A stretch of 64,000 bases of DNA, taken from assembly GCF_026016325.1 (NCBI RefSeq), contig NZ_CP087203.1, positions 2,356,001-2,420,000 on the forward strand, given 5' to 3'. The position numbers were made by a program, and so were the translations under genes. The notes below the pieces were generated by a model that did not search any database, was not told the origin of the DNA, and saw nothing but the letters and a program-made list of their open reading frames with translations. This DNA is from Pseudomonas sp. B21-056. GTDB lineage: Bacteria > Pseudomonadota > Gammaproteobacteria > Pseudomonadales > Pseudomonadaceae. Below, piece after piece: positions 11,032-19,723 of the stretch. Every line of letters starts with the position of its first letter. The first letter of the stretch is position 1.

Positions 11032-11730
11032 TCACTTGCGCACGGTGCGCTGTTCGATGCGCTTCTCGAACGTGCCGCAGATGACCCGGTCGACGTAGAT
11101 GCCAGGGGTGTGGATCTGCGTCGGGTCCAGCTCGCCGGGTGCGACGATTTCTTCGACTTCGACCACGGTGATCTTGCCCGCCGTGGCGGCCAGCGGGTTG
11201 AAGTTCTGTGCGGTGTGACGATAGACCACGTTGCCGAAGTGGTCGGCTTTCCAGCCTTTGACGATGGCGAAGTCACCGGTGATGGATTCTTCCATCAGGT
11301 ACTGGCGGCCATGGAATTCACGCACTTCCTTGCCTTCGGCCACCGGGGTTCCGACGCCGGTGGCGGTGAAGAACGCGGGGATGCCTGCACCGCCGGCGCG
11401 CATTTTTTCCGCGAGGGTGCCTTGGGGGGTGAGCTGGACTTCGATTTCGCCGCTCAACAGCTGCTGCTCGAAGAGGGCGTTCTCGCCGACGTAGGAGGCG
11501 ATCACCTTGCGGATCTGCCGGTCTTCCAGGAGCACGCCGAGGCCGAAGCCGTCGACGCCGCAGTTGTTGGACACCACGGTGAGGTCGCGGATGCCCTTGC
11601 GCTTGATCTCGGCGATCAGGTTTTCCGGAATGCCGCACAGGCCGAAGCCGCCGGCGATGACGGTCATGCCGTCCTTCAAGCCCGCCAGGGCTTCTTCATA
11701 AGAGCTCACGCGTTTGTCGAAACCTGCCAT
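11032..11730 (-). CDS. dhcA: 3-oxoacid CoA-transferase subunit A
   Basis: 232-residue alpha subunit with the glycine-rich CoA-binding segment [13 protein letters not shown] near residue 30. A GTG two codons upstream is in frame, but the ATG at 11730 ([15 protein letters not shown]) has an AGAGGT ribosome binding site and is preferred. It is the first gene of the A-B-thiolase operon, divergent from a LysR gene with a T-N11-A site between them. The substrate is probably dehydrocarnitine or another short 3-oxoacid, by context. Confidence 0.88.
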   Translation of the reverse strand: MAGFDKRVSSYEEALAGLKDGMTVIAGGFGLCGIPENLIAEIKRKGIRDLTVVSNNCGVDGFGLGVLLEDRQIRKVIASYVGENALFEQQLLSGEIEVQLTPQGTLAEKMRAGGAGIPAFFTATGVGTPVAEGKEVREFHGRQYLMEESITGDFAIVKGWKADHFGNVVYRHTAQNFNPLAATAGKITVVEVEEIVAPGELDPTQIHTPGIYVDRVICGTFEKRIEQRTVRK

Positions 11731-11809
11731 AGACACCTCTTTTATTCTTGATGGGGTCGCAATGGAATGCAGTGTTGCGCCAAGTCATATATTTGTTAAG
11801 TTGATTTTT

Positions 11810-11832
11810 AGATTTGATTGATTGATAAATCT
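11810..11832. promoter_or_regulatory. LysR-type T-N11-A operator
   Basis: AGATTT, eleven bases (GATTGATTGAT) and AAATCT form a perfect 6-bp inverted repeat with the spacing typical of LysR-type regulators. It lies 44 bases upstream of the LysR start in the 145-bp divergent region. Confidence 0.65.
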
Positions 11833-11875
11833 CAATAATCGCCGCGCATCTCTTGCGGCTTGGAGCTTAGCGACC

Positions 11876-12775
11876 ATGACCCTCAAGCAGATCCGTGCCT
11901 TCCTTGCCGTGGCCCAGAGCCTGAGTTTCGCCGTGGCCTGCGAGCGACTGCACCTGTCCCAATCGGCCCTGAGCCTGACCATCAAGGCCCTGGAAGAAGG
12001 CCTGGGCGGGCGCCTGTTCAGCCGCAATACCCGCAACGTCGCGCTGACCCCTGAGGGTGAATCCCTGTTGCCCCTGGCCCGACGGCTGATTGCCGACTGG
12101 GACAACGCCGAGGATGAAATGCGCCAGCGCTTCACCTTGCAGCGCGGCCGCGTGAAGCTGGCGGCGATGCCGTCGTTTGCCGGCAACCTGCTGCCACCGA
12201 TCCTCAAGACCTTCCGCGTCCGCTATCCGAATGTCAACGTCACGGTCAACGATGTGATCAACGAACAGGTGCTGGAGATGGTGCGCGATCGTGATGTCGA
12301 ACTGGGTGTTGCGTTCGAGCCGCTGCAGGGGTCATCCCTGGCATTCACGCCGTTGTACCTGGACCGTTTCGTTGCGGTGGTGCCACTGGATTCGCCCTTG
12401 GCCCAACGCAGCGAAATCCAGTGGCAGACGTTGCTGGAACAACCGTTCATCACCTTGCAACGGCCCTCCACCGTGCGAGTGATGCTCGAGGAGCATCTCC
12501 AGGCCAGGGGCATGAAGCTACCGGTGGAATTCGAAAGCCACCAGCTTGCGACGGTCGGGCGCATGGTCGCCAGCGGCCTCGGGGTGAGCGCGGTGCCGGC
12601 GCTGTGCGTCGGGCAGATGCACGAGCTGGGCGCGCGTTGCATCACCCTCAGCGATCCGGTGGTGGAGCGCGCCATCGGGGTGCTGACCAAGCCGGGACAT
12701 GAACTCTCGGCGGCGGCGCAGGCGCTGTTCGATACCCTCAAGGATCAGGACCTGGGGGCTCGATTGGGTATGTAG
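11876..12775 (+). CDS. dhcR: LysR-family regulator of the CoA-transferase operon
   Basis: 299-residue LysR regulator. The winged helix is at residues 1-60 (MTLKQIRAFLAVAQSLSFA, then LHLSQSALSLTIKALEE), followed by a periplasmic-binding-like effector domain. The frame is open 18 codons further upstream, but the canonical MTLKQIRAF start at 11876 fits the family. It is divergent from the CoA-transferase operon and is its likely activator. The symbol is given by analogy with the P. aeruginosa dehydrocarnitine locus and is less certain than the family. Confidence 0.82.
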   Translation: MTLKQIRAFLAVAQSLSFAVACERLHLSQSALSLTIKALEEGLGGRLFSRNTRNVALTPEGESLLPLARRLIADWDNAEDEMRQRFTLQRGRVKLAAMPSFAGNLLPPILKTFRVRYPNVNVTVNDVINEQVLEMVRDRDVELGVAFEPLQGSSLAFTPLYLDRFVAVVPLDSPLAQRSEIQWQTLLEQPFITLQRPSTVRVMLEEHLQARGMKLPVEFESHQLATVGRMVASGLGVSAVPALCVGQMHELGARCITLSDPVVERAIGVLTKPGHELSAAAQALFDTLKDQDLGARLGM

Positions 12776-12792
12776 TCATCCGGTCTGCACGG

Positions 12793-12890
12793 GCCTGTGG
12801 GAGCGAGCTTGCTCGCGATGCGGAAGCACATTCGACATCAACGCAAGCTGAACCACCGCTATCGCGAGCAAGCTCGCTCCCACAGTGGAC
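12793..12890. repeat. Family A REP pair
   Basis: GTGGGAGCGAGCTTGCTCGC and its inverted partner about 45 bases apart, in the gap between the LysR gene and the YciE-like gene. Confidence 0.88.
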
Positions 12891-13039
12891 TATGTCGGGC
12901 CACAGTCCGTAACACCTTTCGTCGCCCTGTGTCGCGGTTCCTTCAAACTTTCCCACTGCCTGGAACATCCACTTTTATGTGCGGTATTTCAGAACCGTCG
13001 CGCTGCGGTGCAGTGCCGACTACGGGTAAGGAGAAGGAA

Positions 13040-13549
13040 ATGGCAACGCCTAAAGAGAACCTGCTGGACTGGCTCAACGACGCCCATGCCATGGAGCAGC
13101 AAGCAGAAAAAATGCTCAAGGCCCAGGCCGAGCGCCTGGAGCACTATCCAGTACTGAAGGCCCGCATCGAAGAGCATCTGCAGGAAACCCTCGGGCAACA
13201 GAAACTGGTGGAACAATGCATCCAGCGCCTGGGCGGCAGCACGTCGATGCTCAAGGACATGGCCGGAAAGCTCATGGCTTTCGGCCAGGCGGTGGGCGGC
13301 ATGACCATGAGCGATGAAGTGGTCAAGGGCGCGATGAGTGGCTACGTGTTCGAGAACCTCGAAATCGCTTCCTATACCGTGCTGATCGAAGCGGCGAAAG
13401 CGGCCGGCGATGTCGAGACCCAGCGTGCCTGCGAGCAGATCCTGCCACAGGAAGTCGCCATGGCCGATTGGCTGCGCGACCACTTGCCGCAGATCACCCA
13501 GGCGTTCCTCGAACGTTCCGCCAACCCCCATACCGAAGCCAAGCGCTGA
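13040..13549 (+). CDS. YciE/DUF892 ferritin-like stress protein
   Basis: 169-residue, mostly helical protein of the YciE/DUF892 ferritin-like family. Its carboxylate/His motifs lie in LNDAHAMEQQAEKML, IEEHLQETLGQQ, FENLEIASYTVLIEAA and LPQEVAMADWL. Members bind a di-metal centre and are induced by general or osmotic stress in enterobacteria. The start is ATG 13040 with AAGGAGAAGGAA just upstream; the frame continues upstream through a REP element, which is not coding. It opens a run of small stress genes and is followed 61 bases later by the 88-residue unknown. Confidence 0.88.
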   Translation: MATPKENLLDWLNDAHAMEQQAEKMLKAQAERLEHYPVLKARIEEHLQETLGQQKLVEQCIQRLGGSTSMLKDMAGKLMAFGQAVGGMTMSDEVVKGAMSGYVFENLEIASYTVLIEAAKAAGDVETQRACEQILPQEVAMADWLRDHLPQITQAFLERSANPHTEAKR

Positions 13550-13610
13550 GTGTGAGAGCGGTCGGCTCTCCGGGCCGGCCGCTCTCCAACCCGACGGGCA
13601 GAGGAGGCGT

Positions 13611-13877
13611 ATGAAGCAGACCAGCGGTGAGGTACGGGCCATCAATCGACAGAGCGCCATGGTCGGCGTGTACGTGGCAGAGGACGGTCACACCGTGCTC
13701 GAGCTGCGTTCGACCAATGACATCGATGTCGGTGACGTCATGGAATGGAGCAGCGACACGGCCCTTGGCATCCAGTCCTACCGCAACCTGACCAAAGGCT
13801 GGAGCGCCGAGGTGTACGTGGTCAAGCACGGTGTTGCGGCCGCCAATCTCGAGGTCCAGTTACTGGTGGGCTCCTGA
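13611..13877 (+). CDS. Small conserved protein, unknown function
   Basis: 88 residues, beginning MKQTSGEVRAINRQSAMVGV, with a strong GAGGAGG ribosome binding site. It looks like a compact all-beta fold: alternating hydrophobic strands, a VGDVMEWSSD turn and a C-terminal LEVQLLVGS strand. There is no signal peptide, membrane segment or catalytic motif. The metallothionein gene starts 11 bases after its stop, so the two are probably translated from one message. I do not recognise the family; the context suggests a role in metal or stress response. Confidence 0.8.
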   Translation: MKQTSGEVRAINRQSAMVGVYVAEDGHTVLELRSTNDIDVGDVMEWSSDTALGIQSYRNLTKGWSAEVYVVKHGVAAANLEVQLLVGS

Positions 13878-13888
13878 GGAGAAACAGC

Positions 13889-14074
13889 ATGAGCGAATCG
13901 AAAATGAAATGCGGTTGCCCCGATTGCCAGTGCGAGGTGGACCCGCAGCGGGTGTTCAACCACGACGGCGAGGCCTATTGCAGCCAGGCCTGCGCAGAGC
14001 AGCATCCCAACGGCGAACCCTGTCCGGCACCCGACTGCCATTGCGAGGGCAGTGGCAAGGACACGCACTGTTAG
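13889..14074 (+). CDS. Pseudomonas-type metallothionein
   Basis: 61-residue Cys-rich metal-binding protein with ten Cys: 8, 10, 13, 15, 31, 35, 45, 50, 52 and 61. The arrangement is CGCPDCQC, YCSQAC and CPAPDCHC, plus several His residues (25, 39, 51, 60). This matches the bacterial SmtA/BmtA metallothionein fold, which binds Zn(II) or Cd(II) in a four-metal cluster. The start is ATG 13889 with GAGGAG upstream. The gene is shorter than most annotation cut-offs and follows the 88-residue unknown closely. The last Cys is the C-terminal residue. Confidence 0.93.
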   Translation: MSESKMKCGCPDCQCEVDPQRVFNHDGEAYCSQACAEQHPNGEPCPAPDCHCEGSGKDTHC

Positions 14075-14301
14075 CGAGTTTGTCGGGCTATATGTAAGGC
14101 CCTTCAATGGTCTTCAATTATTTAAGTAAATTTATCGGATGCCGCTTGTTCGATAGCGTCGGGTTGTTCGTTGGCAATGAACTTCACGGTGCCGACCGTT
14201 CGTCGCCGTCTACCGAACTCTGTTCAAACCTTATCGGCGCCAGGTTTTCCGAATAATACGAGCCGACAGGTTCGTTAACAGTAACTAACGAGGTGAATGA
14301 A

Positions 14302-14679
14302 ATGGCTAATACAGGCAATAACAACCCTGGCAATTTCGCTAACGATCGTGAAAAGGCATCGGAAGCCGGGAAAAAAGGCGGGCAAGCGTCCGGGGGCAAT
14401 TTTGCCAACGATCCTGAACGTGCTTCTGAAGCCGGCCGCAAAGGTGGCCAGGCATCCGGCGGCAACTTCGCCAAAGACCCTGAGCGTGCCGCGGAAGCCG
14501 GGCGCAAGGGCGGGCAAGCCTCCGGCGGCAATTTTGCCAACGACCCTGAACGTGCTTCAGAAGCCGGGCGCAAAGGTGGCCAGGCGTCAGGCGGCAATTT
14601 CGCCAACGACCGGGAAAAAGCTTCGGAAGCCGGCAAGAAGGGCGGTGAGAACAGCCACGGCGGTGGTCGTAAATCGTAA
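14302..14679 (+). CDS. KGG-repeat stress-induced protein
   Basis: 125-residue hydrophilic, probably disordered protein made almost wholly of five tandem 22-residue units (residues 9-30, 31-52, 53-74, 75-96, 97-118). Each reads roughly GNFANDPERASEAGRKGGQ, as in the con-10/GsiB/KGG family of stress-induced and desiccation-related proteins. A basic tail HGGGRKS follows. The preferred start is ATG 14302 with GAGGTG six bases upstream; ATG 14293 would add three residues. The repeats are nearly identical at DNA level in 66-bp units. A terminator follows. Confidence 0.9.
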   Translation: MANTGNNNPGNFANDREKASEAGKKGGQASGGNFANDPERASEAGRKGGQASGGNFAKDPERAAEAGRKGGQASGGNFANDPERASEAGRKGGQASGGNFANDREKASEAGKKGGENSHGGGRKS

Positions 14680-14693
14680 TACGCCATGACATG

Positions 14694-14730
14694 CAGGCCC
14701 CTTGATGCCAGTCGGGGCCTGTATTGTTAA
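14694..14730 (+). terminator. Terminator after KGG-repeat gene
   Basis: CAGGCCCC, an eleven-base loop and GGGGCCTG, followed by TATTGTT, 15 bases after the stop codon. Confidence 0.75.
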
Positions 14731-14912
14731 ATCATAAAAAATTGGGGCCGTTGGCCGTGTTCTTTATTTAATGGTGCGACTGCTAAAAGTTGACCGCTGG
14801 TCTTCTTTATTGAATAAAAAGTAAATTAAATTCCTTTCATTCATTCAGACATTTGTCAGTCTGCCGTTTGCCGGCAGGCCCATAAGTTGTGCCCTGATCG
14901 AGGAATACAATC

Positions 14913-15794
14913 ATGTTTCTACATAACAAGCGACTGCAGTACACGGTGCGCGTGGCCGAGCCGAATCCAGGCCTCGCCAACCTGTTGCTGGAACAGTTTG
15001 GTGGCGCCCAGGGCGAGTTGGCGGCGGCATCGCGCTATTTCACCCAGGCGTTGTCCGAGGATGATCCGGGCCGCAAGGACTTGCTCATGGACATCGCTAC
15101 CGAGGAACTCAGCCACCTGGAGATCATCGGTTCGATCATCGTGATGCTGAACAAGGGCGCCAAGGGCAGGATGGCCGAAGGCGTGGAAAAGGAAGGGCAG
15201 TTGTATCGGGACATCAACGGCGCCGGCAACGATTCCCATATCACCAGTCTTCTGTATGGCGCCGGTTCGCCCCTGACCAACTCGGCCGGTGTGCCCTGGA
15301 CCGCAGCCTACATCGATACCATCGGCGAGCCGACCGCAGACATGCGCTCCAACATCGCCGCCGAGGCACGGGCAAAAATCATCTATGAGCGGCTGATGAA
15401 TGTCACTGACGACCCGGGTGTGAAAGAAGCCTTGGGCTTTTTGATGACCCGGGAAATCGCTCACCAGTTGTCATTCGAAAAAGCCCTGCACGCTATCCAG
15501 CCCAATTTCCCTCAAGGTAAATTGCCCGGCATGCCGGAGTTCACCAATGTGTACTTCAACATGTCCCAGGGCGAGCCGGCCGTACGCGGCCCATGGAACC
15601 AGGGCGACGATTGGGAGTTTGTCGAAGACCCCACGCCGGCGGTGGATGGCGGCGATGGCCTGGCCAGCGTACAACTGAGTAAAAAAGACGAAGCCCTGCT
15701 GATGGACATGAAGGCGCGGACGATGTCCAACCCCGAAAGCGACCCCACCACAGGTGCCGACTTGGGTTCGGGGATGCAAGCTGACAAACTGTAG
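14913..15794 (+). CDS. Manganese (non-heme) catalase
   Basis: 293-residue di-manganese catalase that dismutates hydrogen peroxide. Ligand-type residues by family comparison are Glu35 (GGAQGE), Glu65 and His68 (TEELSHLE), a Glu in NIAAEARAKIIYERL and a His in TREIAHQLSFEKAL. The C-terminal ~40 residues are polar and low in complexity. The ATG at 14913 has GAGGAA upstream. It is separated from the KGG gene by a terminator and an AT-rich gap, so it probably has its own promoter. An imperfect inverted repeat GGCGAGGG/CCCTCGCC lies just after it (15801-15825). Confidence 0.95.
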   Translation: MFLHNKRLQYTVRVAEPNPGLANLLLEQFGGAQGELAAASRYFTQALSEDDPGRKDLLMDIATEELSHLEIIGSIIVMLNKGAKGRMAEGVEKEGQLYRDINGAGNDSHITSLLYGAGSPLTNSAGVPWTAAYIDTIGEPTADMRSNIAAEARAKIIYERLMNVTDDPGVKEALGFLMTREIAHQLSFEKALHAIQPNFPQGKLPGMPEFTNVYFNMSQGEPAVRGPWNQGDDWEFVEDPTPAVDGGDGLASVQLSKKDEALLMDMKARTMSNPESDPTTGADLGSGMQADKL

Positions 15795-15903
15795 GAAAGC
15801 GGCGAGGGGGCAGGGCTCCCTCGCCAGATCATACCGTTTGATCGTTTCCCGCCGTGGCGCGAGCGATCAGGCATGGCATGGCTTGCGCCAGTAAGGATAT
15901 TCG

Positions 15904-16833
15904 ATGGACCAGCCCACCTCCCGGATCCGCACGCCCTGGCGTACCTGGCTGGATCCCGTGCAGAACAACCTGTTGCTGGGGATCAGCTTCTGGCTCGGGC
16001 TGGCGGTGGTCGCCGCCTTGCTGCTCTACAGTGGCTACAACGCACTGGTGGGCGCTGACCGCCAGAACCTGGGCTATGCAGTGCTGGGCGGTACGTCCGG
16101 TTTTGCCGCCACGGCCCTGGGTGCATTGATGGCCGTGGTGCTGCGGGATATTTCGTCACGCACCCAGGACATCATGTTGGGGTTCGCTGCAGGCATGATG
16201 CTGGCCGCCAGTTCGTTCTCGCTGATCCTGCCCGGCATCGAAGCTGCCCAGGTCATTTGCGGCAATCAGTTACTGGCGGCATTCGTTGTCGTGGTCGGCC
16301 TGGGCCTGGGCGTTGCCCTGATGATCGGCCTCGACCGTTTCGTGCCCCATGAACACGAGTTGAGCGGCCGGCGCGGTCCGCAGGCCGAGCGCATCAATCG
16401 CGTCTGGTTGTTCGTGCTCGCGATCACCTTGCACAACTTGCCGGAAGGCATGGCGATTGGCGTCAGTTTTGCCGATGGCGATTTCAAGGTCGGGCTGCCG
16501 CTGACCACCGCGATTGCCATCCAGGACATCCCCGAGGGACTTGCCATTGCCATGGCGCTGCGGGTCACCGGCATCAGCACCTTGCGTGCCGCGTTGATCG
16601 CGGTCGGTTCGGGGCTGATGGAGCCGCTGGGGTCGGTGATCGGCCTGGGCATGTCCTCGGGCGTGGCCGTGGCCTATCCCATCAGCCTGGGGCTGGCCGC
16701 CGGGGCGATGATCTTCGTGGTGTCTCACGAAGTGATCCCCGAAACCCATCGCAACGGCCACGAGACCCCGGCTACCCTGGGGTTGATGATGGGGTTTGCG
16801 GTGATGATGTTCCTCGACACGGCGCTGGGCTGA
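15904..16833 (+). CDS. ZIP-family metal transporter
   Basis: 309-residue inner-membrane ZIP transporter with about eight helices. Metal-site motifs are HNLPEGMAIGVSFADGD and QDIPEGLAIAMAL, as in GufA/ZupT-type importers of Zn, Fe or Mn. A His-containing cytoplasmic loop (FVPHEHELSGRRGPQAE) lies between helices. The start is ATG 15904 after GTAAGGATATTCG. Its position beside manganese catalase, and the metallothionein nearby, suggests metal supply during oxidative stress, which is inference. Confidence 0.9.
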   Translation: MDQPTSRIRTPWRTWLDPVQNNLLLGISFWLGLAVVAALLLYSGYNALVGADRQNLGYAVLGGTSGFAATALGALMAVVLRDISSRTQDIMLGFAAGMMLAASSFSLILPGIEAAQVICGNQLLAAFVVVVGLGLGVALMIGLDRFVPHEHELSGRRGPQAERINRVWLFVLAITLHNLPEGMAIGVSFADGDFKVGLPLTTAIAIQDIPEGLAIAMALRVTGISTLRAALIAVGSGLMEPLGSVIGLGMSSGVAVAYPISLGLAAGAMIFVVSHEVIPETHRNGHETPATLGLMMGFAVMMFLDTALG

Positions 16834-16857
16834 GGGTCAGCTTGCATTGAGGGTGAC

Positions 16858-17016
16858 TGTACCGCCGCCATCGCGAGCAGGCTCGCTCCCACAAGGGATT
16901 TGCGATGGACGCTGCTTCCGGGATCACACCAGAACCCTGTGGGAGCGAGCCTGCTCGCGATAGCGGTGGGTCAGCTGTATCGATGCCGGATGTGCTGACG
17001 CCATCGCGAGCAGCTT
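16858..17016. repeat. Family A REP pair plus a half-site
   Basis: Two inverted REP sequences at about 16861-16895 and 16936-16970. A truncated third copy near 17000 (GCCATCGCGAGCAGCTTGCC) abuts the lipoprotein gene's upstream region. Confidence 0.85.
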
Positions 17017-17066
17017 GCCGCCTATACTCAACTCCATGGATGACATGAATCCGGAGTGGCGCGATC

Positions 17067-18086
17067 GTGCTGCGTTCGCTGATGCTGGCCGTTTTGATCG
17101 CTCTGGCGGGGTGCGCCACGGTAGAGCGCGGCCAGCAGGCCAGTGCGGTTACGGTCTCACAGGACACCTGGCGGCAGGTCGACCAGCAGATCATCGCCGC
17201 GTCCAAAAGCGCTATCGAGCAAACCGAAGTCTACGCTCGGGGGTCAATGGAGCACTGGCGGGTATTGGTCTACGAGCGGACCGAGGCTGAGTTCATCCCC
17301 TGGTTCAGCAGCTACTGGACCCAGGAATGGATGGCGGTGAAGGTCAGTTGGTATGCCGCCAGCGCCAAGGGCGAAGCGGATTCTGCCTCCAACCGCCTGG
17401 CGCTCTATCTTCAGGAGCAATACCGCGAGCAGGTGCTGGAACCGGTGGCCGTGGAGATCGATCCCGAAGCCATCAGGGCCGCTGCGACCAGCTATTACGT
17501 GCGCCTGCTCGATCAGCAGGTCCGGGTGATCGCACAGAGGCATCAAGTCCCGAATGAGCTGATGAACCGGCGCCTGCACGGTATTACTGCAATCAACCTG
17601 GGCCCGCCGGCGGCGCGCGATGCTTCCTTGTACGAGATGGTCCACACCGAGCCGCTGAATACACTGCCGGCCTACGCTGCGCTGATCGATCACGTCAACA
17701 AGGCCGCCGCCACGGGTTCGGGCCCGTCGGATGCGGTGATCGCCACGGTGGCGCAACACACCGCCGAAAAGATCGAAGCCCAGTTCGCCACACGCGGTGC
17801 GGCCGGTGCGGCTGCCGCCGTGGCTGGGAAGGCGGCGGGTGCGCTGATTTCGGTGGGTGTGGCGGGCATCCGCGCGATCATCCACGAAGGCGAGCGGCCG
17901 GAAATGGAGGCGCAGATTCGCAAAAGCCTGAGTACCGCGTTCGATGAGGCCTGGTTCAAGTCCCTCAAGCATCCCCTCAGTGGGGTGCTGGCACCGGTGT
18001 ACTACCTGGACGAAGAAATCGAAGGCAACCTGGTGGAGGCGGCGCTGGCAAATCGGGCGGTGGTGTTGCCGGACCTCAAGCCGTGA
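17067..18086 (+). CDS. Putative lipoprotein, unknown function
   Basis: 339 residues starting at GTG 17067. The signal peptide ends in the lipobox LAGC, with the lipidated Cys at 16, so it is probably membrane-anchored in the periplasm. The rest is mostly helical: an N-terminal half rich in Trp/Tyr (FSSYWTQEWMAVKVSWYAAS) and a Gly/Ala-rich segment near residues 250-275 (AAGAAAAVAGKAAGALISVG) that could enter a membrane. I do not recognise a domain. It stands alone between REP sequences and a small convergent gene. Confidence 0.8.
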   Translation: MLRSLMLAVLIALAGCATVERGQQASAVTVSQDTWRQVDQQIIAASKSAIEQTEVYARGSMEHWRVLVYERTEAEFIPWFSSYWTQEWMAVKVSWYAASAKGEADSASNRLALYLQEQYREQVLEPVAVEIDPEAIRAAATSYYVRLLDQQVRVIAQRHQVPNELMNRRLHGITAINLGPPAARDASLYEMVHTEPLNTLPAYAALIDHVNKAAATGSGPSDAVIATVAQHTAEKIEAQFATRGAAGAAAAVAGKAAGALISVGVAGIRAIIHEGERPEMEAQIRKSLSTAFDEAWFKSLKHPLSGVLAPVYYLDEEIEGNLVEAALANRAVVLPDLKP

Positions 18087-18095
18087 TGGATGGGT

Positions 18096-18290
18096 TCATT
18101 CCGCGCAGAGGGTGACGCGACAACCCTTGCGGTGGCGGATCTGTTCGTCAGAAGGGCGTTCCCTGACGAACTCGAAACGCGGTTCGCCTTCGCTGTAGAT
18201 CACCAGCCAGCCCCATTCCAGCTCGCTTTCATCCTGCCCGGGCCGGGGCGGCGAGGCCCACCAGGGTTCTTTCTGCATGATCTGGCGCAT
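18096..18290 (-). CDS. Small conserved protein, unknown function
   Basis: 64 residues (MRQIMQKEPWWASPPRPGQD...) with a good AGGAG site six bases before the ATG. It is Trp- and charge-rich, with no signal or membrane segment. The gene is convergent with the lipoprotein gene nine bases away and divergent from glutaminase. I think it is a genuine small Pseudomonas gene because of the ribosome binding site and protein-like composition, but the function is unknown. Confidence 0.7.
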   Translation of the reverse strand: MRQIMQKEPWWASPPRPGQDESELEWGWLVIYSEGEPRFEFVRERPSDEQIRHRKGCRVTLCAE

Positions 18291-18430
18291 CGTGGACTCC
18301 TGTCGGTTGGTCTTTCACTATAGACCGCTCGATTGTGTGGCAGGTGCGGGCAGTGTGCTCTGATCCCGATTGTTGACGTCTAGGGTCTGTATCTCCGCAC
18401 TCGAACGGGGAATGACTGGACCCTGCGCAC

Positions 18431-19339
18431 ATGCAAGCACTGTTGAACGAGATCCTCGATGCGGTTCGCCCCCTGATCGGTCAGGGCAAGGTGGCCAACT
18501 ACATTCCTGCCCTGGGCAGCGTGCCTGGTAATCAGTTGGGTATTGCCGTGTATGGCAACGACGGCGAGATGTATTGCGCAGGTGATGCCGAAACGCTGTT
18601 TTCGGTACAGAGTATTTCCAAGGTGTTCAGCCTGGTACAGGCCATCGAGCACTCCGGTGAAGCGATCTGGGAACGTCTGGGACATGAACCGTCCGGCCAG
18701 CCGTTCAATTCCCTGGTGCAACTGGAGTTCGAGCGCGGTCGCCCCCGTAACCCGTTCATCAACGCCGGTGCCCTGGTGATCTGCGATATCAACCAGTCGC
18801 GTTTCGCCGCCCCTGCGTTATCGATGCGTGATTTCGTGCGACGCCTGTCGGGCAATCCCCAGGTGATGGTGGACGGCAAGGTCGCTGATTCGGAATACCA
18901 GCACCGCGCCCGGAACGCGGCGATGGCTTACCTGATGCAATCGTTCGGCAACTTCCATAACGACGTGGAAGCGGTGCTGCGCAGTTATTTCAGTCACTGT
19001 GCGCTACGGATGAGCTGCATCGACCTGGCCCGGGCGTTCTGCTTCCTGGCCAACGACGGATTCTGCAAGCACAGTGGCGAACAGATCCTGAGTGCCCGCC
19101 AGACCCAGCAGGTCAATTCCATCATGGCGACCAGCGGGCTGTATGACGAGGCCGGCAATTTCGCTTATCGCGTCGGCCTGCCTGGCAAGAGCGGTGTGGG
19201 TGGCGGGATTGTCGCCGTGGTACCGGGGCGCTTCACGGTGTGCGTCTGGTCGCCGGAGCTCAACGCTGCCGGCAACTCCCTGGCCGGCATGGCGGCGCTG
19301 GAGTTGCTCAGCCAGCGGATTGGCTGGTCGGTGTTCTGA
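18431..19339 (+). CDS. glsB: Glutaminase
   Basis: 302-residue cytoplasmic glutaminase converting L-glutamine to glutamate and ammonia. It has the serine-hydrolase/beta-lactamase-like fold with the S-x-x-K pair Ser61/Lys64 in [11 protein letters not shown], plus [23 protein letters not shown] and GKSGVGGGI near the C-terminus. The length matches the E. coli YneH/GlsB family. It is monocistronic and followed by a strong terminator. Confidence 0.95.
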   Translation: MQALLNEILDAVRPLIGQGKVANYIPALGSVPGNQLGIAVYGNDGEMYCAGDAETLFSVQSISKVFSLVQAIEHSGEAIWERLGHEPSGQPFNSLVQLEFERGRPRNPFINAGALVICDINQSRFAAPALSMRDFVRRLSGNPQVMVDGKVADSEYQHRARNAAMAYLMQSFGNFHNDVEAVLRSYFSHCALRMSCIDLARAFCFLANDGFCKHSGEQILSARQTQQVNSIMATSGLYDEAGNFAYRVGLPGKSGVGGGIVAVVPGRFTVCVWSPELNAAGNSLAGMAALELLSQRIGWSVF

Positions 19340-19345
19340 CAAAAG

Positions 19346-19380
19346 AAAAGGGCCCGTTCCTGTTCAGGAACGGGCCCTTT
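19346..19380. terminator. Bidirectional terminator
   Basis: AAAAGGGCCCGTTCC, a short loop and GGAACGGGCCCTTT form a near-perfect hairpin with A and T flanks. It lies between glutaminase and the convergent 109-residue gene and should serve both. Confidence 0.92.
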
Positions 19381-19393
19381 GGCTTGAGTGCAC

Positions 19394-19723
19394 TCAGCAG
19401 AAGCGGTCGATGACCCGGACTTCAGACGTGGGTTGCATCGACTGCCAGGCCTGGGTCAGCGTCTGCAGCACGCGACCGATAAAGTCCTTGTCGGCCGCAG
19501 CCTTCTTGCCCACGTAGCCTTGGCCGCGGCGGTACATCTTCAACCGGGCGCACAGGTCTTGCTGGTTCTGTTCGAACTCATCTTCGTGAGCGTAGGGCGA
19601 CAGACGATCCATATGGACCTGGCCAGTCTTGCTGATCCACAGGATATGGCTGTCGAGCGTGTCTTTCTGTGCTGCGAACATGCGAGCCAGTTCATCAATA
19701 GATGGTTGATTGTTCAGATTCAT
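19394..19723 (-). CDS. Conserved hypothetical protein
   Basis: 109 residues (MNLNNQPSIDELARMFAAQK...), soluble, with a predicted helix-rich N-terminal half and a basic MYRRGQGYVGKKAAAD centre. AAGGGGC precedes the ATG. No known domain is recognised. It shares a terminator with glutaminase and has a long gene-free region upstream. Confidence 0.82.
   Translation of the reverse strand: MNLNNQPSIDELARMFAAQKDTLDSHILWISKTGQVHMDRLSPYAHEDEFEQNQQDLCARLKMYRRGQGYVGKKAAADKDFIGRVLQTLTQAWQSMQPTSEVRVIDRFC

Noticed and set aside
10243..11751. 502-codon open frame antisense to the CoA-transferase genes
   Set aside because: Shadow frame spanning two genuine genes and their gap; no domain.
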